From Cyprinodon diabolis (taxonomy: Eukaryota > Chordata > Actinopteri > Cyprinodontiformes > Cyprinodontidae), in NCBI GenBank assembly GCA_030533445.1, contig CM060064.1, positions 40,637,287 to 40,701,286 on the forward strand: a DNA stretch of 64,000 nucleotides, read 5' to 3'. Made by a program: the position numbers and the translations under genes. Shown piece after piece: positions 35,032 to 46,560 of this stretch. Under the pieces are notes generated by a model. It saw nothing but the letters and a program-made list of their open reading frames with translations, was not told the DNA's origin and did not search any database. Every line of letters begins with the position of its first letter. The first letter of the stretch is position 1.

Positions 35032-38000
35032 CTGACGACTCCGGCACAGGTGACCGGGGTTCGATTCCCGGCATGGACATCCAGGTGGACCCTTAGGCAA
35101 GGTCCTTTGTGCTTAGTGGCCTACCTCAGGCATGAGTGATACTGCAAATACAAGAGCCATACCGGCTCGGACGTCGCCCAGGTTAACAAGGTCCGCGTCA
35201 GTTGCTAGGGAACCAGGGCAACTTGATGACAAATTGGCTACTGGAACAAGACATAGATGGACTAGAGCAGAAAACTTGGTACTGATGAAATGCTACTATA
35301 CAAGCGTCCCCATGGAGAGAGGTTACATGCAGAGACTATGGGAATTATGGCAGCTCCAACAACCATCCTCCACACTGACAAAGAAACAACTACTAACTCA
35401 GTGTTCTAACATCCGCAAACGGCAGCTCCTATCACAACTAGAAATTGATGAGGTACAACTGACATGCTGCAGTAGGGAGGATCCGGTACAACAGGTCAGT
35501 AGGGAAATATCATCATCCCAACACACAGAGATTGGGTCCCCAGCCCCAACAACAACAAGCCCACTAAACGTAAGGGCGGCTGACCTACGACAGCTGATCA
35601 TGACCAAACTGGATCCCCTAGTACGACGTCCAAGACTGCCAAGGCTAAGTGACAGAGTACCCTCTGAAAGTCTTCTAGAAGATGTAAATGCAGCACTACA
35701 TACTATCCCTACTAAAGACATAACTGAGACCAACGAGCTGACCTACGCCACAGCTACAGTGATCCTAGAGATGCTTGGCTATAAGATAAACACCACAGGC
35801 CACAAAGCAGAGCCCCCATGGAGGAGAAGGCTGGAAGCCAAGATCAAGGCAACATGAAGACAGGTTAGTCAGCTCTCAGACCTGCAGAAAGGTGGTCCAG
35901 CAGGGTGTAAAATGCAGGCAGCTCTCAGACCTAAGTACAACAAGCTGTCCATTCCTGAGACTCTAGAAACTGCCAAACAAAGACTCGCCGCCCTGGCCAC
36001 CCGCCTAAAGAGATACAAGGGAGAAGCAGAAGCCAGGAGAATAAACCAGGTGTTCTCCACCAACCCATCCAAAGTGTACTCACAGTGGCATGGTAATTCA
36101 AGATCAGATCCACCCAGGGCTGAGACTGAACAGTACTGGAGAAACATATGGGAGAAGGAGGCATCCCACAGCTCAGTGGCTAGAAGATCTTAGATCTTAG
36201 AACAGATCACAGCAATCTCCCAGAACAAGAACCAGTAACCATTACAACGGCAGACGTCCAAGAAAGAGCGGCAGGTATGAAGAGCTGGACAGCACCAGGC
36301 CCTGACATGATCCTACTGGCTGAAAAAACTAACCGCACTTCATGCACACCTCGCAGCACAAATGAACCAACTGCTGATGGATGGGACCCACCCAGAATGG
36401 TTAACCCAAGGAAGGACAATCCTGATCATGAAGGATCCCCAGAAGGGAACAACCCCATCCAACTACCGGCCAATAACTTGCCTATGTACAACATGGAAGC
36501 TCCTGTCAGGCATCATAGCGGCTAAGATGAATAGGCACATGGCTCAATACATGCACCCTTCCCAGAAGGGAATAGGCAGTAACACCAGAGGAGCCAAGCA
36601 CCAGCTACTAGGAGATAGAGCAGTCACTCGAAACTGTAAGACCAGGCAGACAAATCTGTGCACTGCCTGGATTGACTATAAGAAAGCCTATGACTCAATG
36701 CCACATACATGGATACTGGAATGCTTGGAAATGTACAAGATCAACAGGACTCTAATAGCCTTCATCAAGAACTCAATGAAGCTGTGGAAAACAAGTCTGG
36801 AAGCCAATGCAAAGCCAATAGCACAAGTCACCATCAAGTGTGGCATATACCAGGGTGATGCACTATCCCCGCTGCTGTTCTGCATAGGCCTGAACCCCCT
36901 CAGCCAGATCATCACAAAGACTGGCTACGGATACCAATTCCGAAGCGGAACAATCATCAGTCACCTCCTCTACATGGATGACATCAAGCTGTATGCCAGG
37001 AGTGAGCGAGACATCGACTCACTGATCCACACTACCAGGATCTACAGCAATGACATTGGGATGTCATTCGAACTGGACAAGTGCAGTCGCATGGTCTCAA
37101 AGAGAGGGAAGATGATCAGAACCGAGGGGGTTGAACTACCAGAAGGCCACATTAAAGATGTTCAGGACAGCTACAAATACCTTGGGGTGCCACAGGCTAA
37201 CGGAAACCACGAGGAGATGGCAAGAAAGACTGCCACAGCTAAATACCTACAAAGAGTAAGGCAGGTCCTGAAAAGTAACTGAATGGGGAAAAACAAGATC
37301 CAAGCCATCAACACATATGCCCTACCGGTCATCAGATACCCCGCTGGTATAATAAACTGGCCAAAGGAGGAGATAGAGGCCACTGACATCAAGACAAGAA
37401 AGCTCCTCACAATGCATGGAGGGTTCCACCCCAAATCCAGCACCCTGAGACTGTATACCAAGCGTAGCGAGGGAGGCCGAGGGCTAGTGAGTGTCAAGAC
37501 CACTGTCCAAGATGAAACAACTAAGACCCAGGAGTACATCAGAAAGATGGCCTCCAAAGACAAATGGCTTGGTGAATACCTCAGGAAGGAGAAAACCGAA
37601 AGCAAGGACAAGAAAGAGTAAGGAGAACCATCATGGAGGGACAAGCCACTGCACGGCATATACCACAGACAAATAGAAGAAGTGGCTGATATCAAAAAAT
37701 CCTACCAGTGGCTGGAAAAGGCTGGACTGAAGGACAACACAGAGGCACTAATCATGGCAGCACAAGAACAGGCACTCAGTACAAGATCAATAGAGGCCAG
37801 GGTCTACCACACCAGGCAGGACCCCCGATGCAGACTGTGCAAAGATGCCTCTGAAACAATACAGCACATAACAGCAGGGTGTAAAATGCAGGCAGGAAGT
37901 GCATATATGGAACGCCACAACCAGGTAGCTGTCATAGTGTACAGGAACATCTGCCATGAGTATGGGCTGGAAGTCCCAAGGTCAAAATGGAAGACACCTC

Positions 38001-38457
38001 CTTAAGGTAGTTGAGAATGACCGAGCTAAGATCCTATGGGACTTCAAGATCCGGACTGACAAACAGGTGATGGCTAACCAACCAGACATCGTGTTGATCG
38101 ACAAACAGCAGAAGAAGGCAGTAGTGATAGATGTGGCAATCCCAAGCGACAGCAACATCAAGAAGAAAGAACACGAGAAGCTTGAGAAATACCAAGGGCT
38201 GAAAGAGGAGCTAGAAAAGATGTGGAAAGTAAGAGCAGCAGTGATGCCAGTGGTAATTGGAGCACTGGGGGCTGTGACCCCCAAACTGGGAGAGTGGCTA
38301 CAGCAGATTCCAGGTAAAACATCAGAGGTCTCTGTCCAGAAGAGCGCAGTCCTAGGAACAGCTAAGATACTGCGCAGAACCCTCAAACTCCCAGGCCTCT
38401 GGTAGAGGACCCGAGCTTGAGGATGACACATACCACCTCACGAGGGGTGAGGGGTTT
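35032..38457 (+). mobile_element. R4/Dong-like LINE with restriction-like endonuclease, near full length, decayed
   Basis: The element starts in a TA array and ends in a TA array, as expected of R4/Dong-type LINEs with AT-microsatellite preference. The leader 35050-35080 contains GGGGTTCGATTCCCGG, a tRNA T-arm/B-box-like sequence. One continuous ORF region follows (next entry). The 3' UTR is short (AGGACCCGAGCTTGAGGATG ... GGGGTTTGTTA). Stops and frameshifts make it inactive. Clade assignment rests on the C-terminal endonuclease and the target; Rex6-like is an alternative name. Confidence 0.75.
35132..38405 (+). pseudogene. R4/Dong-like LINE polyprotein (RT plus restriction-like endonuclease), broken
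   Basis: The N-terminal part (HRWTRAENLVLMKCYYTS...CSNIRKRQLLSQLEI) looks like a Myb-type DNA-binding region. Reverse transcriptase follows at 36362-37282, with NYRPITCL, WIDYKKAYDS, GIYQGDALSPLLF and the catalytic YMDD (LLYMDDIKLYA near 36973). A zinc knuckle (CRLCKDASETIQHITAGC) and a restriction-like endonuclease (PDIVLIDKQ...VVIDVAIPSDSN) come last, ending LKLPGLW. Breaks: in-frame TGA at 35855, a stop near 36191 with a small duplication (GATCTTAGATCTTAG), a frame change near 36310-36360, TGA at 37280, TAA at 37619 and a frame change near 37993. Inactive. Confidence 0.85.
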
Positions 38458-38458
38458 G

Positions 38459-38546
<88 letters not shown>
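38459..38546. repeat. TA microsatellite, right flank of the LINE
   Basis: Pure TA run of about 88 bp directly after the LINE 3' end. Confidence 0.95.
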
Positions 38547-38549
<3 letters not shown>

Positions 38550-38922
38550 CCTTTTTCTCTTTTTTGTCTTTTTTGGAATATCTACTTATTTTTATCTAAC
38601 TTAAATAAAAAAAATCCCCAAAAACATGTAAAAAGTAAATCAGTTGTTTAAAGACCTAAGATTTCTGGTCCCATCTTAGATATTATCAATGTGTTCAGGT
38701 ATTTATCACAGTTTCACTCCTTTTAGTGGTTTGCAGCTTTAATCTTCAAAAGGCCATAGTGGTTTTAGGTACCCCTATTAACTTCAGCTAAAGACATCCT
38801 GCCCCATAGAGAGTGTTAATTTAGTTGTTGCACCTGGTAACTTTAGCTCAAGCAGACATCTTGGCCATGCACACATTTTAGCATTGATCTCAATACAAAG
38901 TTTAAATCCAACCAGGTTTTAT

Positions 38923-41900
38923 TTAATCCAGGCTAGATGCATACACTTCCACCTCACAAAGAGTGAGATACTCATTTCGTCCAGGTATGACAACATTGAT
39001 GAATCGACCATCCATGCCGTTGCACGGAAAGGTTACAGTAAAACCAGCTGAGATGGTTGAGATCACAGCACATCTGTCAGTGGAAGGAAAAGGTTTAATG
39101 GAAACCATTAAAGCAAATACTTGAGTTTAACAAAAACAACAATGAAAAACAACATTTATGCATATTTCAAATATGCAATATGATTAATTTTAGTCAGTAT
39201 TGTGAGAAATCTGACAGTGACTTACCTGGGATTGTTATTTCCATTGTTAACAAGTGAATTTCCAATACGAATTTCAGCTCCATTAATTCGAGTGTGAACT
39301 TCTAACCGGTTGGTTATGCTAATAGAGAACACTTTATGGGTTCTCCCGAGGTCCAGTCTCCACCAGGGGTTAAAGTCATTATTTGTGGCACTGCAGGAAC
39401 CAAGGTCAAAGCGAGCTTCACGGTTCCCATCTATAGCATTGTAGGCAATGGCTGCAGGATAAACTGTTGACTGGGAGGCTTTTCCGTAAACTGCAACATT
39501 TTCTTCTGCAAAACAAAATTGTATATTTCAGCAGTGATGTATGGCTGTCACATACACATACTGTATTGGCATCAGTACCAAATAAATTTTTATTATGAAT
39601 AAAATTTAATAAAAATCAAAGTACAACAGGGGAGTGTTGGCCAAGTGGGTGAGAGCTGTGTGCTTGGCTCTAAGAAGTTTGCAATACCCGGTTCGATCCC
39701 CACGGATAAATGCAAGTATTTACTTTATGCACAAATGTATCAAAGGATAGAGAACATATATTTAGTGTTGCACTTTAAAAATATATTTTTATTGTGTTTG
39801 TGTTGTAAAATATATAATACCGTTTTAGATTTTTTTTTCAGTCAAAATAAAAACCAAACTGCTATGACTTAAACTTGAAATGGATATCTAGTTTTTTAGC
39901 ATCATTATGACTTTTCTTTGTAGTGTGTGCTAATAAGGAACTGATGATTTGTGCATTGATATAAACTGGATGTACCTGAACATTTCTAGCATTTTAAATG
40001 ATCAAGAATGATTATTGCGCAAACTGTGTACACAAATTCTTTGAAAAGGAATCCTTTAATTTTAATTTAATCCAATAAAGAAATATGCATCAGATCTTCT
40101 TCAAGTCTTTTAAATGTTCAAAATCATAGTTTTTCCCATTTAAAAATTATTCTCACCAGTTGGGGAACGGTATCCGTAGACCTCAACTTCACACAGTGTA
40201 AGATACTTGTTCAAACCAGATAATATTACAGTCACATAACGACCTTCCACATGATTAGTCATATTTATTGTGTAAGAACTTCCAGCTGCAATGGTGGAAA
40301 TTGTAGCAACCCTAAAGGAGAAGAACTGTATTAGTAACAGTCAAGATTTCCAAGGACTATTATTGTTAGTCGTAAAAGTAAAAAGATGTGCTTTTCTTGA
40401 ACTTTAAAATATCATTTTGAAAACCAGATGTAGCCTGACATGATCACTCACACGGGGTTTGCAAAGCCATGGTCTTGCGAGGACTTTCCGATGCGAATCT
40501 CTGCACCATCTATACGATCTTCACAGCAGTCTCCTCTGTTGGTGATGATGACCTCGGTGACAATGTATGAATCCAACAGATCTACTCTCCACCAGGGGTT
40601 ATTTTCAGCATCAGTGTGGGCGCATGATCCTTTTTTAAGATCAGAATTTCGGTTTCCATCAATAGCATTGTATGCACCCACATAACCATGATTGTCTCCT
40701 TTCAATTGAGAAGACTGTGTAGCTTTGCCCCGTAAAGCCACATTTTCTGAGAAGAAGAAGGAAATAAAATTCAAATTATGCATTATTGGTTTTATGATGA
40801 AGAAATTGACACATTTAGTAAATAAAAAAGTATATGCAACTTCTGTTGAAGATTCTCTGTGATCCAGGTCATAGTCATTCCAGCACACTTTAAACTTTAA
40901 GTTAAAAACAAACATACTGGACTTTCTTTTCCAAGTTTGAAGAAGTTTTGCTTCCCATCCAGGAAGCTTTCTCAATTTAAAATGTCTGCAGTAGCGTTTG
41001 TGTTCCAGTCGCCCAAAAAAAGCTTTGTTATGGCTTTGAAAACATGAAATAGAGCCGAAAAAAAAAAAAAAAAAAAACAGGTCTGCCCCTTAGTACTCAA
41101 GGACTCCCCAATACTGAGGGGTGGACCCTGGCTTTTGTTTCTGCCACTCTATAAGCCTGGAACTCTAATGCTACTTCAGACGTTTTTAAATTGAGAAAGC
41201 TTCCTGGATGGGAAGCGGAACTTCTTCAAACTTGGAAAACAAAGTCCAGTGGTTTGTTTTTTAAATTTTTTAACAATCTGCAACTCCTGAAGTTTGAAAT
41301 GATTGTTTTTTTGTTTTTGTTTTTTTTCCTATCTAAGGAGCCCTTATTTAAGCAAATCAAAAGGATTTCATGCATGTTTGTGATGAAAGTTTGCATAATC
41401 CTACTTATCTTGAAACATTTAGAGAATATCCTGGTTTTAAATATTACAATAAATTAAATAGCTACATAGGCTGAATTGTTATTTGTTTTAATTTATGGTT
41501 GTGTTTAGATGGCTGGCACTAATGAACATATGTGCTATAAAAAACAATTAAATGAATAACGAAGTAATGTTTTAACTAATAATCATTGAAATAAATAGTA
41601 AAAGATAAACTGTTTAAAAGTTTATAGAATTACTGTATATTATGCAGATGGCTTTTTGTTTCCATAGGAGTCAATAAATAGTTTGAGAAAGGGGAAGTAA
41701 ACTGTGAACTTAAGTTTAGTAAATGCTTGAATCTATTATGATTACAGAGACAATCTAAATTTTAAATTAAAAATACTCAAACATGAAAACAATGTTCTTT
41801 TCAATAAATGATTGTCATGGTTTTGGTTATGTTGTGCTTTACTTTGCTCCTTGTTTTCTAGTTTTATTGGTTTAATTCCTACTTTGTTGTATTTCTAGAT

Positions 41901-42842
41901 CTCATGTTTTTCTGTTGTCCTCTGCCCTCTTGTGTGTGTGTGTGTGTTCCTTTCCCCTTGGCTCCCTCGTTGTCTCCTCTCACACCTGCTCCTTGTCAGC
42001 TCGTTAGCCCTCCCTTTGTCTCTGTCAGCTATGTATGCTCTCCCTCTGCTCTCACTCTTTGTTGGTTCCTCTGTTGTTGCTGGTCCTTTCATCGCTGCAA
42101 TTGTCTCCCCTCGTCTCTCACTGGCTCCTTCTATGTGTTTTCCCTTGATGTCTCCATGGTTCTGGTCTGTTACATTTTAGTTGGATTTTTTAGGACTGCC
42201 TTTGTTAACCATTTTTCATTAAAACTACAAGTATTCACCTCAGCCTCTCTGCCTCTGCATTTGGGTCCTCCAAACCTCAACCAAGCCTTGACAATGATGT
42301 GAAATATAAAACAGATTGAATGCTAAATTAGAGCAATGTTAGGCATGAGACTTCTAACAGGTGATGATGTAAATGACATTATTGTGTTAAAATGTATACA
42401 GTGGCCTAGCTCTAAGAAGAACTTACAAGCTGTTGTTCTAATGATATAAACTCTAAAAACGTTTTCAGTTAAATCAAACAAATAATTTAGCGTTTTTGTG
42501 AACACCCTAAGAGAAAATGCAAGCAGTTAAATATGAAACAATACAAGTCAAAACCTTTTCAAATCCATTTACAGATCATTTAAAGTAAATAGGCTTATGG
42601 TAAAAAATATACAAAACAAAATGTATCATTGGAATACATTTTGTTGAGTAAGGACAAACCACTTTTTCTACAGAAAAATGTAGGAAAAAGTTACTCTAAA
42701 AATGTTGCATTTATACATTAATGCTCCTCACAAATACAAAATTTCCAAAGTTACATGCATATGTTACCCTAAACTTACGGTAAATATAGGCTGAGAACAT
42801 TGGCAGGAGGAGCAGTAGATGAAACAATACAGTGAGCTTCAT
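38923..42842 (-). CDS. F-type lectin (fucolectin) gene B, two domains
   Basis: Five coding exons, minus strand: 42779-42842, 40452-40746, 40157-40311, 39226-39505, 38923-39073. Lengths are identical to gene A (64, 295, 155, 280, 151), 314 residues. Signal peptide [19 protein letters not shown]. Domain 1 keeps the full fucose signature: His65, Arg92, Asp94 and Arg99 (codon CGT at 40514-40516), with the adjacent Cys pair. Domain 2 is almost the same as in gene A and lacks the His and Cys pair. Introns 2-4 are also similar between A and B, so duplication or conversion is recent. Of the three genes this one looks most likely to bind fucose. It is secreted, with a role in recognition of glycans on microbes or other cells inferred from the family. 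Confidence 0.92.
39630..39710 (+). repeat. tRNA-like sequence (SINE head or tRNA pseudogene)
   Basis: TGGCCAAGTGGGTGAGAGC resembles an A box and CCCGGTTCGATCCCC a B box, about 50 bp apart. No acceptor stem pairs properly and the anticodon arm does not fold, so it is not called a tRNA gene. It lies in intron 3 of gene B and is not seen in gene A. Confidence 0.45.
40850..41260. repeat. Large inverted repeat (about 60 bp arms) in intron 1 of gene B
   Basis: Arms at about 40918-40978 and 41187-41248: one reads CCAAGTTTGAAGAAGTTTTG then CTTCCCATCCAGGAAGC, the other is its near-perfect inverse (GCTTCCTGGATGGGAAGC ... CTTCTTCAAACTTGG). The spacer of about 210 bp has an A19-20 run. Related single or paired units are at 43578-43710 and 52575-52690. 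The family is a fish repeat, unnamed here. Confidence 0.6.
41813..42293 (+). mobile_element. Solo LTR, 481 bp, duplication ATGAT
   Basis: Runs TGTCATGGTTTTGG ... CAAGCCTTGACA, flanked exactly by ATGAT (41808-41812 and 42294-42298). The matching site in gene A (about 31815) reads AATAAATGATGTGAAATATG without insertion. An ATTAAA signal lies before the 3' end. Same family, opposite orientation, as the LTR at 52979-54944. In intron 1 of gene B. Confidence 0.9.
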
Positions 42843-43032
42843 GATTCTGGAAAAGAAAAAGGAAAAAAAACACAGGATACAAAAGCTGACAAATGCTCTC
42901 TGAAAACATTTACGTTAGTAATATTAAGCTCTTACTTAGAATTGTTAATTTATACACACAGGTTGCAAAAGTAAATAGTTAGAATATCTAGGGAATATAG
43001 ACAGATATTAGTCAAGGACTACAGAGATTGTC

Positions 43033-43130
43033 CTTACCTTGTTCTTCAGTGGTTTTCGTGTTTGAGGTCAGAGTTTGTCTTTGAGCATTTGATCAATCTT
43101 TAACTGATCCTTTATTTATTTTACATAAAA
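43033..43130 (-). promoter_or_regulatory. Gene B leader exon and promoter
   Basis: Conserved with gene A: leader ending AAGAACAAG before a GTAAGGAC donor at 43037, and a TATA-like ATAAATAAAGG near 43105-43120. Similarity to the gene A upstream region continues to about 43400. Confidence 0.5.
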
Positions 43131-44270
43131 CACACATGTTGTCCAATGAAATCTCAAACTAAATCAACCCCCACCATTCTTGGTTAGTTCAGGGGAGGCC
43201 AGCGCTATTATTGGCCAAACCAAACAAATGGTTTTTTTTTTCAATGTAGATTTAAACACCATCAGAGCAAGTGTTTCTCATCTAAACCAGAGGGTGGTAG
43301 CAGTGATATTCTAATGCCGAGAGTCCTAACTGATTTGACATTTTGATCATTAGTATCTAACTATATAGTAACTATAAGGCAACAATAAAAATGCAGTTAT
43401 TAAAGATTCACTTTAATATACTTAACCTTAGATTAAATAACACCAAATTTATGTCCTTTTTAAAACCTTTTTTGGTTTATTATGGAAAAACATCATGAGT
43501 CTCTACAGATCAACAATAAATCTATGTAATTAAGGAACTACTCAATTGAATGTGTATATTATTCCAAAAAGGTAAACTTGTTTCCAAGTTTGAAGATGTT
43601 TTGCTTCCCATCCAACTTTTATTTTTCAATTACTTTTTGAATTGAAAAAAATGAATTGAAAAATACATTTTTGAATTGAAAAAGCTTCCTGGATGGGAAG
43701 CGAAACGTTTTAGCTTCCCATAGCATCCCTGGGAGCTTAGGTGAAATCTGTTAGGAATAAAGATTGTTCTCATAACTTTTTACTGTTGTTCTTAGGATCC
43801 ATTTACAGGTTTTTTTTTTTAAAACTCTCAAGCCTATTTTGAAGAGGGATTCAATTACTTCTTGCTGGGTTAACCACAGCCTTCTGTTACAATCTTCCTT
43901 TCCAAGAGGATATTGTGTCACGTTTCTAGTCTAGTTATTATGTTAAACTGTTAAACAACAGACTATCTCCAGTCAAATGATTCATCAGATCTGCTGCAAG
44001 ATCGTAGATCATTCCTGCAAAGAATTTCTAACATTGTAAAAAAAAAAAAAAGGAACATTGTAAAAAAAAAAAAAAAAAAAGGATTATGAGATTCAAATAA
44101 CATTTTAGCAACCATTTTTCTTATTTGCCTCTGTGGTAATAGAGCCCTCTCCTTATTCTTTTAATGTTTTTCTACATTTTGGTGGCAATGTTCATATTTC
44201 CCCTTAACGTGCAATTTATCAAAGTGACCCGGTAAGAGGTTGGTCTGATTCACCTGCAGCTGCTGTTAAG
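43131..44270. other. Intergenic, with an inverted repeat unit and A-runs
   Basis: The part 43131-43400 is promoter-proximal and conserved with gene A. The part 43578-43710 holds an inverted unit of the same family as 40850-41260 (TTTTGCTTCCCATCCAA and TTCCTGGATGGGAAGCGAAA). A-runs lie at 44037-44080. No gene seen. Confidence 0.5.
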
Positions 44271-44274
44271 GCAA

Positions 44275-45120
44275 TGCAAATGTAAATCTGTTTTACTGTC
44301 AAACAATGGGGAAATTATTACTCTGCATTGACCCATCCCCTTGGGGAGCAGTGGGCCGCCATTGTGTGGCGTCCGGGGAGCAGTGTGTGTTGGGATCTGG
44401 AGATCTACCACTGTCTCCAGCAGAGAGCGCCGTGGGTCTCCTGGGCTGGAGCCCTCAGCACACCTGAGGATCATCAGCCCATCAGGAGACCTTCTACATA
44501 AGCAGCACTCAGACCTTCCTTCAACGCCGCAGTGTTGACCAAGTTTGGTTAGCGAACCTGAGCCTCTGTTAATCTTAAAAGAGAATCTTAGTTGGCTCTA
44601 GAGAGAAACTAGATTCTAACCTGCCTCTGTCTTCTTGCTCACAGAAAACCCGACTGAAGTCTGAAGCTCTGGATGAGCTTTGCCTGGAAACCTGCCTGCC
44701 TGCCCAAGGAAGCCAAACCTGAAGATATCAGTCTGGATCCCTCCACCAGCTCTCAAGGAAGAGCTAGGAAACCAAGCCAAGGTCTGAAACTCACAAACCA
44801 GAAGCTAGACGCTGCTGCTGAGCTCTCTGCTAAATCTACAGTCTCTGGATCCAACCGGTTCCCCCTCTCAAAGGGATCTGCCAGAACCTCATCAAGGTAC
44901 ATTCCGAATAAACACACTCGACAAACCATCAAAGCTGCCTGACTAATCTGCAGATATCAGTGATTCCAGTCCCGGACCTGTACCAGAACCAGTTCATATT
45001 ACTCTGTGTGTGTGTCCTCAATAAACTCTGTTACTCAGTTTCGTGTGGTGTTCTGCATGTGGGTTAAGTCTCTTAAGCCTATCATGACAGTGTGGGGTTA
45101 AGGGTTATGCTCAGGAACCC
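44275..45120 (-). repeat. tRNA-derived SINE body, split by a solo LTR
   Basis: Minus-strand copy of the SINE family at 61535: CCCCTTGGGGAGCAGTGGGC at 44338 and GGGGTTAAGGGTTATGCTCA at 45094. The head with A and B boxes is missing here. The LTR at 44388-45089 lies within it. Confidence 0.75.
44388..45089 (+). mobile_element. Solo LTR, 702 bp, nested in a SINE, duplication GTGTG
   Basis: Runs TGTTGGGATCTGGAGATC ... CCTATCATGACA, flanked exactly by GTGTG (44383-44387 and 45090-45094). Removing it restores the SINE as seen at 61600-61680. An AATAAA lies near 45020. Same family as the minus-strand LTR at 56617-57333. The open frame inside (44673-44942) is not a recognised gene. Confidence 0.93.
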
Positions 45121-45669
45121 AGAGTGTATATAATTATTTTGTGATTTTATGTTCAATGCTCATGCGGGTTGGTTGCCACGTTAAGGTTGAAGATTTATAT
45201 TCTATTCAATTTCCAGCCAGCTTAATTTATATTTCTGATACTTTAAGATGCTTATTGCCCTCCCAAGTAGGGGAGGTAAATATCTTATTTAATCAGATAT
45301 TATTTCGGCTCTTATATATTGTTTATGAACACATGCCCTACTAGCTGTGTGTTAGAACAATAAATTAAAGAGTGATTCGAGCTCTAATCATGGTCAAACA
45401 GTTAATTCTGCACATACATGGAATAAATTCACAACTTCTGTTCAAAATCTAAAAGTTTAACAAAAATCATTCAGCTCAAAGTCAAATATATTTTTGTTAA
45501 AAACTCACAACTAAAACTAGTGAAACTAAATTAAACTACTATGTACAAAGAGGAAGGGGAAACATGGTTGAAAATCATATTACAGTTTAAGATAGATTTT
45601 GTGTTTGAAAACCAAAGTTTATCTGGAAGAATTTGGGATATGATCAAATTAGCTTTTCACTAGTTTAGA

Positions 45670-45775
45670 GCAATTGGAATGTTTAGAGGAGGAAAGTGGG
45701 GACGAAGATTTTGTGGAAGAGAACGCCAGGGCGGCAGAAGCTTTGTTTGGTGTAGAAGGCTTGCAGCCGTACAAT
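45670..45775 (+). pseudogene. First copy of acidic GVEGLQPY-type fragment
   Basis: Reads LEEESGDEDFVEENARAAEA then LFGVEGLQPYN. It matches the segment at 46265-46360 residue for residue in most places. After QPY the two differ. The GVEGLQPY motif reminds me of the region before the zinc cluster of P2X7-tail-like repeats in fish, but this is weak. Confidence 0.35.
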
Positions 45776-46188
45776 ATCAGTTTGTCTTTAACCAGGCTGG
45801 GCAGAAGCTTTACCATGAGGCATTGCTGGATGGTCAGGCTTTTTTTAATATTCACCATATCGCTTTCTGATAGTTTTGTGGTACCATCAGCATATAGAAC
45901 CACATACTGTATGTCGTAGGAAAACGGTTGTTCCAAACATTGCATTTCCGAATTATCCCGAGCAGGGCCCGCTTTACATGAGTGAATAAAGTGAATGTGA
46001 TTGGTCATTTATCAAGGGGGTGGGATTGTGGCGGAAGGTTTGCAAGCAAGTTTGATTGTGGTCAGTTTGTCAGAAGCATCTTGCTAACCAGTTAGCAACT
46101 TAGTGTTAGTAGGTTCCCAATGGGAAATTCCATTGGGACCAAGTAGCACTAAATTGGTGACTTAGAAACGACACTGTCAAGGAACGCT

Positions 46189-46560
46189 ATGGACAGAGGA
46201 AACATGCAAGAGGAGGAGAGTTTAGTGTCGGAGGTCGTGGATGAGTCTCCTCCATCATCCATTTTTTATTTAGACAAGGAAAGCGGGGACGAAGATGTTG
46301 TTGAAGAGGACGCCAGGGCGGCAGAAGCTTGGTTTGGTGTAGAAGGCTTACAGCCGTACATGTTTAGATCTTGCCTCGCAACACTGCAAGTTCTGTTATC
46401 TCTACGCCTGCCGAAGACACAGATGTCCATCCCCGTGAACACTGGGACAGAACTTAAGGGTAAAGTAAATGATTCTTATTTATTATTTCAACCGTTGCAT
46501 ATATTAGCTGCGAGATATGAATCAAGATGCTATGACCGAAAAAAACTGATTGACAGATGA
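46189..46560 (+). pseudogene. Second copy of acidic GVEGLQPY-type fragment
   Basis: An open frame of 123 residues from ATG 46189 (MDRGNMQEEESLVSEVV) with a strongly acidic middle (KESGDEDVVEEDARAAEAW) and FGVEGLQPYMF. Beyond it the frame has no recognised domain. It could be a first exon of a repeated or domesticated gene, with a donor possibly after QPYMF. No downstream exon was identified. Confidence 0.35.

Noticed and set aside
39630..39710. Possible tRNA gene
   Set aside because: A and B boxes are visible but acceptor and anticodon stems do not pair.
41904..42302. 132-residue open frame rich in Leu/Ser/Cys
   Set aside because: Lies in the solo LTR at 41813-42293; C/T-rich DNA gives such frames.
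44673..44942. 89-residue open frame
   Set aside because: Lies wholly inside a solo LTR, with no recognised domain.
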